Shown: positions 1-6,173 of the stretch, piece by piece
Position numbering within the stretch: position 1 is the first letter of the stretch
Layout: the number at the start of each line of letters is the position of its first letter
NCBI GenBank assembly: GCA_964563125.1
Contig: CAZLVY010000045.1
Span: 1 to 18,241 of the forward strand
Source: UBA1368 sp964563125
GTDB taxonomy: Bacteria; Bacillota; Syntrophomonadia; Syntrophomonadales; Syntrophomonadaceae
Reading direction: 5' to 3'
DNA: 18,241 bases
Translations under genes and position numbers: made by a program
Notes under the pieces: generated by a model
What the model was told of the DNA's origin: nothing
Database searches by the model: none
Seen by the model: only the letters and a program-made list of their open reading frames with translations

Positions 1-54
1 AGCATCGCCTTGCCAAGGCGAGGGTCGCGAGTTCGAATCTCGTCTTCCGCTCCA
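1..54 (+). tRNA. tRNA-Gly(GCC), 3' part only
   Basis: The 5' half lies outside the window. The anticodon stem is bases 5-9 paired with 17-21, the loop is 10-16 and the anticodon GCC is 12-14. The T-arm contains the standard GTTCGAATC. The acceptor 3' strand is followed by a discriminator T at 51 and an encoded CCA at 52-54. The gene decodes GGC and GGU. Its transcript probably runs on through the repeat array to the terminator at 281-310. Confidence 0.93.
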
Positions 55-64
55 TTATCATTTT

Positions 65-245
65 GTGAGCGAAAGCGAACACATAATCCGTGTGCCCGAA
101 GGGTGCTCCATTATTATTTTGTGAGCGCAGCGAACGTGAGATCATTGTACTCGAAGAGTGCTCCATTTAAAAAAAGTGAGCGCAGCGAACACATAATCAT
201 TGTACTCGAAGAGTGCTCCATTTTTAAAAAGTGAGCGCAGCGAAC
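65..245 (+). repeat. 55-bp tandem repeat array in the tRNA-Gly 3' tail
   Basis: Three units (65-120, 121-175, 176-230) of 56, 55 and 55 bp plus a partial fourth (231-245). Each unit has a first arm beginning GTGAGCG and ending GCGAAC, a middle of about 17 nt, a second hairpin of the form GTRCYC-GAA-GRGTGC, then TCCATT and an A/T tract. The first arm can fold with tandem G-A mismatches, with a GAAA loop in unit 1. The second hairpin changes in a compensating way between units: CCC/GGG in unit 1, CTC/GAG in units 2 and 3. The unit tail GCTCCATTATTATTTT is almost the same as the end of tRNA-Gly plus its spacer (49-64). The array lies between the tRNA and its terminator, so it is probably transcribed. 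No coding role is supported. Confidence 0.85.
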
Positions 246-280
246 AAATAATATTATCTCAGGGCAATCCTTAAATAATG

Positions 281-310
281 AAGCGTTACCAGCAGTAACG
301 CTTTTAATTT
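281..310 (+). terminator. Rho-independent terminator of the tRNA-Gly transcript
   Basis: A 9-bp perfect stem pairs 281-289 with 295-303 around a 5-nt loop and is followed by a T-rich stretch (TTTAATTT). It closes the tRNA-Gly/repeat transcript before the tRNA-Cys promoter. Confidence 0.85.
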
Positions 311-323
311 GCCTTAAATTCAC

Positions 324-352
324 TTGCAAAATGTATTGAAGGTTGATATAAT
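324..352 (+). promoter_or_regulatory. Sigma-A promoter for tRNA-Cys and tRNA-Leu
   Basis: The -35 is TTGCAA (324-329), the spacer is exactly 17 bp and the -10 is a perfect TATAAT (347-352). The predicted start near 359 lies about 38 bp before the mature tRNA-Cys 5' end. Confidence 0.85.
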
Positions 353-396
353 AATCCTTGCGCGAAAGAGCGCTTTGCCCAAAAACAGAGGGATAG

Positions 397-472
397 GGGC
401 GGGTGGCGAAGAGGCTAACGCTGTGGTCTGCAAAATCACCATTCACCGGTTCAAATCCGGTCCCGCCCTCCA
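397..472 (+). tRNA. tRNA-Cys(GCA)
   Basis: The 7-bp acceptor stem pairs 397-403 (GGGCGGG) with 462-468. The discriminator is T469 and CCA is encoded at 470-472. The anticodon stem pairs 423-427 with 435-439, and the anticodon GCA is 430-432. The T-arm contains GGTTCAAATCC. It decodes UGC and UGU. It is cotranscribed with the tRNA-Leu gene 19 bp downstream. Confidence 0.97.
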
Positions 473-491
473 TATATAACTTTATAGGCAT

Positions 492-578
492 GCCCGGGTG
501 GCGGAATAGGCAGACGCACGGGACTTAAAATCCCGCGATAGCAATATCGTGCCGGTTCGACCCCGGCCTCGGGCACCA
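492..578 (+). tRNA. tRNA-Leu(UAA)
   Basis: An 87-nt tRNA with the long variable arm typical of leucine tRNAs. The acceptor stem pairs 492-498 with 568-574 (one G-T pair), the discriminator is A575 and CCA is 576-578. The anticodon stem pairs 519-523 with 531-535, the loop is CTTAAAA and the anticodon TAA is 526-528. It decodes UUA and UUG. Confidence 0.97.
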
Positions 579-591
579 TATAAAAACATAG

Positions 592-630
592 AAATACCGA
601 AGGTTTAAAACTTTCGGTATTTTTCTTTTT
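592..630 (+). terminator. Rho-independent terminator after tRNA-Leu
   Basis: A 10-bp stem pairs 592-601 with 613-622 and is followed by TTCTTTTT. It ends the tRNA-Cys/tRNA-Leu transcript. Confidence 0.88.
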
Positions 631-781
631 CTGATTCTATTTTATGACTTTTTAATTATAGATACTTCAGTGGTTGTTTATCTTTAAAGATAGAGCATGA
701 AAAAGCTGATATTTATCAATTGCATATAATAATTGCCAGGAAGCAAACTATAATACAACAAAATATTTGGAGGGAAAAGAA

Positions 782-979
782 ATGAATAATAAAATAGATT
801 CGATGAATCCAGAGAATTTAAATGATGATGAAGAATTTTTGGATATACAAACCGGAACCATAATGAGCAGAAGTGAGTTCGTTGCCAAAATAAATAATGG
901 CAAGTACCCGGCATATTATGTGACTCCCAGCATTAATAGTGATAAATCAAATGATGAAAAAACAGAAGATATAAAATAG
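782..979 (+). CDS. Small hypothetical protein, 65 aa
   Basis: I do not recognise this protein. The start is ATG 782, preceded by GGAGGG at 769-774 with 7 nt spacing; an upstream in-frame TTG at 767 overlaps that ribosome binding site and is unlikely to be used. The product is hydrophilic, with acidic ends and a more ordered middle (about residues 20-50) reading roughly TGTIMSRSEFVAKINNGKYP. There is no signal peptide, membrane segment or cysteine pair. It stands alone between the tRNA terminator and its own terminator at 1002-1030. A TATAAT at 749-754 could be its -10, but I see no convincing -35. The good ribosome binding site and terminator argue for a real gene; the function is unknown. 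Confidence 0.75.
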   Translation: MNNKIDSMNPENLNDDEEFLDIQTGTIMSRSEFVAKINNGKYPAYYVTPSINSDKSNDEKTEDIK

Positions 980-1001
980 CAATTAAAGTAAAGATAATGC
1001 T

Positions 1002-1030
1002 GCCGCCTGATATTATTCGGGTGGCTTTTA
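1002..1030 (+). terminator. Rho-independent terminator after the 65-aa gene
   Basis: An 8-bp stem pairs 1002-1009 (GCCGCCTG) with 1018-1025 (CGGGTGGC), with two G-T pairs, and is followed by TTTTA. It also separates this gene from the convergent transporter gene that ends at 1056. Confidence 0.75.
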
Positions 1031-1055
1031 TATTTGCGCAAAATACTATTGATTA

Positions 1056-1979
1056 TTAATGCTTGGATTTTAAGTGTTCCCGAGTATTTACTGAATCGGC
1101 AACATTACTATGTGATGAAACGGCAAGGAATATGCTTATCAATACAAAGACTGCCCCCGCTGCTTCCAAAGGTGAAAAGATTTCCTGCAATAAAAGCATA
1201 GCTAACATTACGCTTATAACTGGTTCCAAGGTACTTATCAGTGCTGAACGAGCTGCGCCTATCTTTTGCACTCCTTTCAAGAGAAACGAAATAGATAAGA
1301 CGGTATTGAACAATGCCATACCTAAACAGATAAAAGCCTGATTTATAGTTAATGAGGTGAGAAAGTTAAAGTCACGGAAAAACACTACAGGGACAATTAT
1401 TACCCCGATTAATGAAAAGGTAGCTGCTAATGATACAGGTGATGTTTGAGCAACATTAATCTGGCTTAATAAAACAAATAAGGCGTAACAAATACTGGCT
1501 GCAACACCTAAAACTAGGCCAGTCGATGACAGGTTAAGCGAGTCTTGAAATATTCCTGAGATTAATATTATGCCGATCAAAGCTAATAACAACCCTACCC
1601 AATGTTTGATGCTCAAACGCTCACGATAAATGAATATGGCCAGCAAAGCAACTAATATTGGATGGGTAAAGAAAATGATACTGCCAATACTGGCAGACAG
1701 AGTTTGCAAAGCATAAAAATAAAATAAGCTGGCGGTAATAAGCATTAGCCCTTGCCCTATTACCAGCGGGGAAGTGCTTATGATCGGTCCTTTTTTCCAT
1801 ACTGCCAGATAAAAAAACAGGATAATGAAAGCAAATAAATAACGATAAAAAATAGCAGAAGCAGGCTCCATGCCATTTAGATAAGCGAATTTAGTAAATA
1901 TGGGTAATGTGGCATACATAAATGCAGAGATAAAGACGTATAAAGTTCCTTTTAAAGGATCTGACAGTTTGAAAAACAT
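1056..1979 (-). CDS. EamA/DMT-family transporter, 307 aa
   Basis: An integral inner-membrane protein of the drug/metabolite transporter superfamily, with ten predicted hydrophobic segments in two EamA repeats (about residues 10-140 and 150-285). Typical features are the first helix followed by a PIFTKFA-like stretch, a helix 3-4 region reading YFYALQTLSAS, and the second-repeat equivalent LEPVISVMLAMLLLQE near the end. The family exports amino acids or metabolites, but the substrate cannot be read from sequence. I chose ATG 1979 because a G-rich ribosome binding site (complement of 1991-1996) lies 11 nt upstream; the frame stays open to 2042 but starts there with TTG and has no ribosome binding site. 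The hydrophilic tail is about 20 residues. It is a single gene, convergent with the 65-aa gene and divergent from the 93-aa gene. Confidence 0.9.
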   Translation of the reverse strand: MFFKLSDPLKGTLYVFISAFMYATLPIFTKFAYLNGMEPASAIFYRYLFAFIILFFYLAVWKKGPIISTSPLVIGQGLMLITASLFYFYALQTLSASIGSIIFFTHPILVALLAIFIYRERLSIKHWVGLLLALIGIILISGIFQDSLNLSSTGLVLGVAASICYALFVLLSQINVAQTSPVSLAATFSLIGVIIVPVVFFRDFNFLTSLTINQAFICLGMALFNTVLSISFLLKGVQKIGAARSALISTLEPVISVMLAMLLLQEIFSPLEAAGAVFVLISIFLAVSSHSNVADSVNTREHLKSKH

Positions 1980-2102
1980 AGAACACTTTACCCCCCTATA
2001 AAGAATAATGCTTCTTAAAAAAATGCGGCAATTATAAATCAATAAACAATATTCTACTCTATTTAAGCCATTTATAGAAAAATTTATTATTAATTAAAGT
2101 AA

Positions 2103-2131
2103 TTGTGTGTTTTAGCAGCGGGCACTATAGA
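2103..2131 (+). promoter_or_regulatory. Candidate sigma-A promoter for the 93-aa gene
   Basis: TTGTGT (2103-2108), a 17-bp spacer and TATAGA (2126-2131), about 40 bp before the start codon at 2171. The -35 is a poor match, so this is tentative. Confidence 0.45.
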
Positions 2132-2170
2132 GTATTATTAGATTAGCTAATGTATTTGGAGGGGTTGGGG

Positions 2171-2452
2171 ATGAAACTATTATCCGTGGAAAATTTTCGA
2201 CTTACTGATCGTAACAAAGCTGGCGGTGATGCAGTTTTGGACTATAACGGCAAAACTATTAAAGCAGAATTCAACTATTACTTACAGAGTAATCAGTGTC
2301 TTGGTATTAGGTTAGGTAGACATGATAAGGAAGTTTCATCAGTTCTCCTGGAGGAATTTATCCGTGAAAATCTTTCCCAGTTGAAAAAGATGGTGGAACC
2401 TGATATTGTCAGGTTAAAACAGGAGCGGTTAAACAAGATGATACAAGGTTAA
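2171..2452 (+). CDS. Hypothetical protein, 93 aa
   Basis: I do not recognise this protein. ATG 2171 is chosen because GGAGG at 2158-2162 sits 8 nt upstream; the ATG at 2150 has no such site. The sequence looks like a small folded cytosolic protein. The N-terminal half has alternating hydrophobic residues suggesting beta strands (about residues 1-55, including a DYNGKTIKAEFNYYL stretch). The C-terminal half is helical and charged (about 60-93, LLEEFIRENLSQLKKM). There is no signal peptide, membrane segment or obvious catalytic motif. It is monocistronic, with 312 bp before the next gene and no clear terminator of its own. Confidence 0.75.
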   Translation: MKLLSVENFRLTDRNKAGGDAVLDYNGKTIKAEFNYYLQSNQCLGIRLGRHDKEVSSVLLEEFIRENLSQLKKMVEPDIVRLKQERLNKMIQG

Positions 2453-2521
2453 CCGGTAAGTTATTAGGGTAAAACCGGGAAAGCATTGGATTACCAGACA
2501 CTAATGAGGACAGAATAATTA

Positions 2522-2591
2522 TTGCTAAATATTGAGTTACATGTTATACTCTAAAATCTAACTGCCCTGAAAAACGTTGATTTTGGGGGCA
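2522..2591 (+). promoter_or_regulatory. Candidate promoter and 5'-leader hairpin for the 133-aa gene
   Basis: This lies in the 312-bp gap 2453-2764. TTGCTA (2522-2527), a 17-bp spacer and TATACT (2545-2550) form a plausible sigma-A promoter with a start near 2557. A few bases later a hairpin pairs 2563-2573 with 2581-2591 (10 pairs, one G-G mismatch, loop 2574-2580), with no T-run after it. If the promoter is right, the leader before ATG 2765 is about 200 nt. I see no open frame and no known riboswitch motif in the rest of the gap. Confidence 0.4.
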
Positions 2592-2764
2592 AACATAACA
2601 AATATTTGCTGATAAATATGTTTTTGATAGCTAATTCACATATAATTAAATCAAGAAGAGTACAATTTATTGTGAACTAAGATTATTTCTATATTGCTCA
2701 CAACAATTCAGAAATGAAAAGCTAAAGAAAGAGTTTTGTAGCAAATAGTTGCGGAGGTGATACT

Positions 2765-3166
2765 ATGAAAAAGAGATGGGGAAAAGGTGACCCAGTCAAC
2801 TTATCAGATTTATTAAGAATAACACCGGTAGCCAATGAAATAATGAACCTGGGAGAAGAATTAGACCTGGGTCCAGCCGATATTTTATGGATAGTATCTC
2901 AGATTATTGATAATAATGAAGAAGCTGATTCACAGTTGTATTCGAAATTATTTAAGGATGAAGAGAATGATCCTGAAAATGAGTGGGATGATATAGACCT
3001 GGAAGCACTTGATGATGAAATAGACCGGGCTATGTACATGGTTAATGTAAAAATAACCAGTGGAGGCAGATTCCCTGAAGTAGGTTTTAAAGCAGGGATG
3101 AACGATAAAGAAGACGTAAGTTACTTTTTTGATATGATAATGGAAATGTTAGATAAATTGGAGTAG
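2765..3166 (+). CDS. Acidic hypothetical protein, 133 aa
   Basis: I do not recognise this protein. The start ATG 2765 follows a very strong ribosome binding site, GGAGGTGA at 2753-2760. The product is rich in Asp and Glu, especially around residues 50-90 (for example DPENEWDDIDLEALDDEID). It has a predicted helical N-terminal half and no cysteine, signal peptide or membrane helix. The C-terminus ends in a helix reading DMIMEMLDKLE. It is transcribed alone and closed by a textbook terminator at 3183-3208. Such acidic small proteins can be regulators or partner-binding proteins, but nothing here identifies a function. Confidence 0.8.
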   Translation: MKKRWGKGDPVNLSDLLRITPVANEIMNLGEELDLGPADILWIVSQIIDNNEEADSQLYSKLFKDEENDPENEWDDIDLEALDDEIDRAMYMVNVKITSGGRFPEVGFKAGMNDKEDVSYFFDMIMEMLDKLE

Positions 3167-3182
3167 TTTTAAACATTTAATG

Positions 3183-3208
3183 CCCGGGTATTTTACCCGG
3201 GTTTTTTT
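3183..3208 (+). terminator. Rho-independent terminator after the 133-aa gene
   Basis: A perfect 7-bp GC-rich stem pairs 3183-3189 (CCCGGGT) with 3195-3201, with a 5-nt loop and seven T residues (3202-3208). Confidence 0.93.
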
Positions 3209-3240
3209 ATGAAAAAGCACCTTGGTAACATAAAGTTTAA

Positions 3241-3271
3241 GAGAGATATAGCTAATCAGGCCATATCTCTC
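3241..3271 (-). terminator. Candidate terminator of pdaB
   Basis: A 9-bp perfect stem pairs 3241-3249 with 3263-3271 around a 13-nt loop, 42 bp beyond the pdaB stop codon. On the minus strand it is followed by TTAAACTTT, a weak T-tract, so termination efficiency is uncertain. Confidence 0.5.
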
Positions 3272-3312
3272 AGTATTTAACCATATATGATTTGATATTA
3301 TTGTAAACTGAC

Positions 3313-4044
3313 TTACTTACTTTTCGGCACCTCTTTGAGTAATTCAGAGACAAAAACAAATTCATATCCCTGCTCTTTTAAATTCTTGATGACTGCTGGG
3401 AGTGCTTCGGCGGTTTGCTTACAGGTATCTGAGGCATGCATCAAAATTATTGCACCAGGGTGAGAACGTTGACTGACTCGGTCTATTATAGTTGTAACGC
3501 CAGGATTCATCCAATCCAGGGAATCAACACTCCATTGAATAGCTTGATAATTTACTTCGTTAACTCCTTCGATAACCTGATCATTATAATCACCGTTAGG
3601 TGTGCGAATTAGATTGGCATCAACACCGGTCACTTCTTTTATGTTCTTATGCGCTTTAGCTACTTCTTCTTTTATTTCGGTTTTACTTAAATTACTAAGA
3701 TTAATATGCCGATATCCATGACTGCCAATTTCATGACCATCAGATTTTATTTGCTTGGCAATTTCAGGATATTGTTTTACCCACGGTCCCGACAGAAAGA
3801 AAGTGCACTTTACGTCATTTTCCTTAAGAATTTCTATTACCGGCATGGGAGTTTTATTTCCCCAACTTATATCAAAAGTCAAAGCAACAATTTTCTTGTC
3901 CGTTGCAACTTCATAAATTGGCTTCTGTTTACCGTAAGCCTGAACATAGACCACACTGCTCACCAAGATCACTAATGCTACCAGACCTATCAAAAAAATT
4001 CTGGCTTTGTCAGGTATTTCATAAAAGCCGAAAATTCTGGGCAT
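3313..4044 (-). CDS. pdaB: PdaB-type sporulation polysaccharide deacetylase
   Basis: 243 aa. An N-terminal membrane anchor (about residues 15-36) is followed by a NodB-type polysaccharide deacetylase domain (about 50-238) facing outside the mother-cell membrane. Motif 1 is ALTFDISWG with the catalytic-base Asp at 58; the second Asp of the usual TFDD is Ile, as I recall for the PdaB subgroup. Motif 2 is SHGYRH, with metal-ligand His109 and His113. RTPNGDYN (147-154), WSVDSLDW (171-178) and LMHASDTCKQTAEALP (201-216, His203) are PdaB signatures. In Bacillus subtilis PdaB is needed to maintain spores after late sporulation. The enzyme class removes acetyl groups from peptidoglycan sugars, though the native substrate is unsettled. 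The ribosome binding site is the G-run complementary to 4051-4056. Confidence 0.88.
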   Translation of the reverse strand: MPRIFGFYEIPDKARIFLIGLVALVILVSSVVYVQAYGKQKPIYEVATDKKIVALTFDISWGNKTPMPVIEILKENDVKCTFFLSGPWVKQYPEIAKQIKSDGHEIGSHGYRHINLSNLSKTEIKEEVAKAHKNIKEVTGVDANLIRTPNGDYNDQVIEGVNEVNYQAIQWSVDSLDWMNPGVTTIIDRVSQRSHPGAIILMHASDTCKQTAEALPAVIKNLKEQGYEFVFVSELLKEVPKSK

Positions 4045-4077
4045 ATTTATCCCCCCTTTTTACAATTCATTTTTATA

Positions 4078-4106
4078 ATTCTATTGTGGGGATTTATTCT
4101 TTATTC
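4078..4106 (-). promoter_or_regulatory. Weak sigma-E-like promoter for pdaB
   Basis: On the minus strand, GAATAAA (4106 down to 4100), a 14-bp spacer and AATAGAAT (4085 down to 4078) fit the sporulation sigma-E pattern, with two mismatches in the -10 box. The position gives a short leader before ATG 4044. Sigma-E control of pdaB is reported in B. subtilis, which makes the match more credible, but it is tentative. The rest of the gap 4107-4203 shows nothing further. Confidence 0.33.
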
Positions 4107-4203
4107 CTTATTTACTCGCTTAATTAACTCATGAGAAGTATCGCATTTGCAGGCTTGTCCGCTTACTTGGATGAAAAGAAAAAACTGAAATAACAAGGTG
4201 CTA

Positions 4204-4232
4204 TTGATTTTGCGAGGAGATTTATATATACT
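4204..4232 (+). promoter_or_regulatory. Sigma-A promoter for tRNA-Val
   Basis: TTGATT (4204-4209), a 17-bp spacer and TATACT (4227-4232). The predicted start near 4239 is a few bases before the mature tRNA 5' end at 4245. Confidence 0.7.
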
Positions 4233-4244
4233 CTTATATAGATT

Positions 4245-4319
4245 GGGTCGTTAACTCAGCGGGAGAGTGCTTCCCTGACACGGAAGAAGTCGTTGGTTCA
4301 AATCCAATACGACCCACCA
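4245..4319 (+). tRNA. tRNA-Val(GAC)
   Basis: 75 nt. The acceptor stem pairs 4245-4251 (GGGTCGT) with 4309-4315. The discriminator is A4316 and CCA is 4317-4319. The anticodon stem pairs 4270-4274 with 4282-4286, and the anticodon GAC is 4277-4279. It decodes GUC and GUU. It is a solitary gene with its own promoter and terminator. Confidence 0.97.
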
Positions 4320-4332
4320 TATTAAATAGTAT

Positions 4333-4358
4333 AGCAAGGTTCATAGCCTCGCTTTTTT
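4333..4358 (+). terminator. Rho-independent terminator after tRNA-Val
   Basis: A 7-bp stem with one A-C mismatch pairs 4333-4339 (AGCAAGG) with 4347-4353 (CCTCGCT), then six T residues (4353-4358). Confidence 0.75.
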
Positions 4359-4448
4359 ATTGTAATTTTTTAATAATTAAGCTATTAACTTGGTAAAACA
4401 CTTAAAAATTAGGATATTTTAGTATATATTTATCTTTTCTTTTGAATT

Positions 4449-4477
4449 GAATAATGAAAATCGGCCAAACATATAAT
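4449..4477 (+). promoter_or_regulatory. Sigma-E-like sporulation promoter for ytxC
   Basis: GAATAAT (4449-4455), a 14-bp spacer and CATATAAT (4470-4477). The -35 fits the B. subtilis sigma-E pattern (KMATAWW) fully, and the -10 differs from CATACAHT at one base. It lies 31 bp before ATG 4509. No good -35 for the vegetative sigma factor is present at the right distance, which favours the sporulation reading. Sigma-G recognises a related sequence and cannot be excluded. Confidence 0.6.
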
Positions 4478-4508
4478 AAACTAACTTTTTGATATGGAGG
4501 CCGATTAT

Positions 4509-5435
4509 ATGATATATGAATTTAAGATAGCTACGGCCCACGATGATAATGGTTTTCTAACCGATTTTGAAGATAGACTGCGCTGGATAAGGTCAAAAGG
4601 GTATCATTTTTATTCAAACGTTGAAACTGATAGGAATTTAAACGTTGACTTTATTTCACTGGTCTTAAAAGGGGAGAAAACCGATAGTTTATTTAGGCAT
4701 GAAGATATAATTCATATTTTTAAACACCAGATGTCAGAAGTGCTGGCAGAACATATAGTTAAAGACTGGCAATCTAAGTTGCTTTGGAAGGAAATAAATA
4801 AAAGCTGCCGCAGTGTAACCTCAGAAGATAGAAATATTATTTTTTCAAAAGCCAGCAGTTTTTTAAAAAAATGCAATGAAAATGAAAGCCTTAATTTATT
4901 AATAAATTTCGGTCGCAAAAACCGCATGGCGCACAAATTATTTGACCATATTAATACTCACGATAACCTTGTTATAGAAGGATTCGTGAATTTTTGTATT
5001 AAGGAATATAATCGTGAAATTAGATTTGCGGTTGAGCTGGCACGTGAGGAACTGCGTAATGAGAAGGAATATAACGATTTTGTAAATTTACTGCGTTATT
5101 TTGTTGATACCCAGATTCCTAAAGTGTTTGAAGTCAACTTAATGATGGGCAGCACTGGAGTTTTTTATATATGGGATGGAGAAGGGGTAGAAATAGAAGA
5201 AAATTATTTAAATTATTATCTTGATGATATGTTGTTAAATGATATTAATCTGGACGATGTTCTTATAAGCATTCTTATTACTATTGCACCGCGTCATATC
5301 GTGCTCCATAATTCAAAAAGTATGCCCGCCAGTGAGTCCGTTGAGATGATAAAAAGAGTATTTAAAGAGAAAATCAGTATTTGTGAAGGCTGTGATCGCT
5401 GCAAGGTTTTGTCTGAAAAAGAGTTGCGGCAATAA
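4509..5435 (+). CDS. ytxC: YtxC-family putative sporulation protein
   Basis: 308 aa. ATG 4509 is used because GGAGG (4496-4500) is 8 nt upstream; the earlier in-frame ATG at 4494 overlaps that site. The protein looks cytosolic and mostly helical, without signal or membrane segments. The C-terminal part has the features I associate with YtxC: an acidic YYLDDMLLNDINLDD stretch, then a PRHIVLHN segment and a cysteine-containing end, CEGCDRCK. The molecular function of the family is unknown; it is placed with sporulation proteins by phylogenetic distribution. In B. subtilis ytxC lies immediately upstream of thrS; here one DUF445 gene separates them, which supports the assignment. The sigma-E-like promoter just upstream agrees with it. 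Confidence 0.8.
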   Translation: MIYEFKIATAHDDNGFLTDFEDRLRWIRSKGYHFYSNVETDRNLNVDFISLVLKGEKTDSLFRHEDIIHIFKHQMSEVLAEHIVKDWQSKLLWKEINKSCRSVTSEDRNIIFSKASSFLKKCNENESLNLLINFGRKNRMAHKLFDHINTHDNLVIEGFVNFCIKEYNREIRFAVELAREELRNEKEYNDFVNLLRYFVDTQIPKVFEVNLMMGSTGVFYIWDGEGVEIEENYLNYYLDDMLLNDINLDDVLISILITIAPRHIVLHNSKSMPASESVEMIKRVFKEKISICEGCDRCKVLSEKELRQ

Positions 5436-5453
5436 TAATATATTCTTTAAGAA

Positions 5454-5481
5454 TCCGGGTATTAAATCCCCGGAATTTTTT
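5454..5481 (+). terminator. Rho-independent terminator after ytxC
   Basis: A 6-bp GC-rich stem pairs 5454-5459 (TCCGGG) with 5469-5474 (CCCGGA), then six T residues (5476-5481). It separates sporulation-controlled ytxC from the DUF445-thrS unit. Confidence 0.82.
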
Positions 5482-5546
5482 ATGGATTTATAATTTGATT
5501 GTTTGCCTTTATCATTTTTTTTGAGTATATTTTAAAAGGTGATAAA

Positions 5547-6149
5547 ATGAACTATCAGTTATTGGCATTGCCTTTAATAAGTGCATTTATTGGTTATATA
5601 ACTAATGTAGTGGCTATCAAACTACTTTTTTGGCCTAAACAACCTGTAAAGCTGGGTTTTTTTTCTTTACAGGGAGTTTTACCCAAAAGGCAGACGCAGA
5701 TAGCAATTAGTGTAGGTCAGTTAGTTGAAGAACAACTCCTGTCAATGGAGGAATTATTTGATAGAATAAATACACCAGAGATAAGGGAGGTTCTTACCAA
5801 TAAAATTGGTCAAATATTAAAAGACCGGCTTAGTGACTTGCTTCCCCGTATAGTACCGGGAAGAGTCAGCAATTTAATAGGTGATGTATTAGAAAAGGTA
5901 TTACGTCAGGAAGCCGCAAATATTATCAAACAAACTATTGAGGCCGGCAGTGAATACCTAAATGAAGAGATAAAAGTTAATCAAATTGTCGAAGAAAAGA
6001 TAAATGCTTTTGATTTAGATGAACTGGAGAAAATGATTCGTGCAGTTACTTCCAATGAGCTGACCTTTATTGAGCTTCTAGGCGGTGTATTGGGTTTTGT
6101 TATTGGTTTGGTGCAAGTGGCAATTTTGTTGTTATTTCCACTAATTTGA
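5547..6149 (+). CDS. DUF445 family membrane protein, short form
   Basis: 200 aa. ATG 5547 follows AAGGTGAT (5537-5543); upstream in-frame codons in a T-rich stretch lack a ribosome binding site. The N-terminal helix (about residues 4-28) contains FIGYITNVVAIKLLFWP, followed by GVLPKRQTQIA, both hallmarks of DUF445. The middle (60-165) is an amphipathic helical domain. The C-terminus (about 172-200) is ELLGGVLGFVIGLVQVAILL, the membrane helix that typically closes the family. Known relatives such as B. subtilis YheB are nearly twice as long, so this is the short version. Biochemical function is unknown. It ends 24 bp before thrS with no terminator between, so the two are probably cotranscribed. 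Confidence 0.82.
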   Translation: MNYQLLALPLISAFIGYITNVVAIKLLFWPKQPVKLGFFSLQGVLPKRQTQIAISVGQLVEEQLLSMEELFDRINTPEIREVLTNKIGQILKDRLSDLLPRIVPGRVSNLIGDVLEKVLRQEAANIIKQTIEAGSEYLNEEIKVNQIVEEKINAFDLDELEKMIRAVTSNELTFIELLGGVLGFVIGLVQVAILLLFPLI

Positions 6150-6173
6150 TTCCATATAGAGGAGGTTTTATAG

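Noticed and set aside
10..234. 74-codon forward open frame over the tRNA-Gly end and repeats
   Set aside because: It starts inside the tRNA and has repetitive content from the 55-bp units, with no ribosome binding site.
65..245. CRISPR array
   Set aside because: The whole 55-bp unit is repeated, with no unique spacers and no cas genes nearby.
114..491. 125-codon reverse-strand open frame across tRNA-Cys
   Set aside because: Its GGTGFEPVNGDF-like segment is simply the antisense of tRNA-Cys, a well-known false ORF; it also crosses the terminator and promoter.
2639..2646. CATATAAT as a sigma-E -10 for the 133-aa gene
   Set aside because: There is no matching -35 element at 13-15 bp; the TTGCTA/TATACT pair upstream fits better.
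4131..4193. 20-codon ORF (MRSIAFAGLSAYLDEKKKLK) between pdaB and tRNA-Val
   Set aside because: Protein-like composition, but there is no ribosome binding site, it is short enough to occur by chance, and I recall no matching family.
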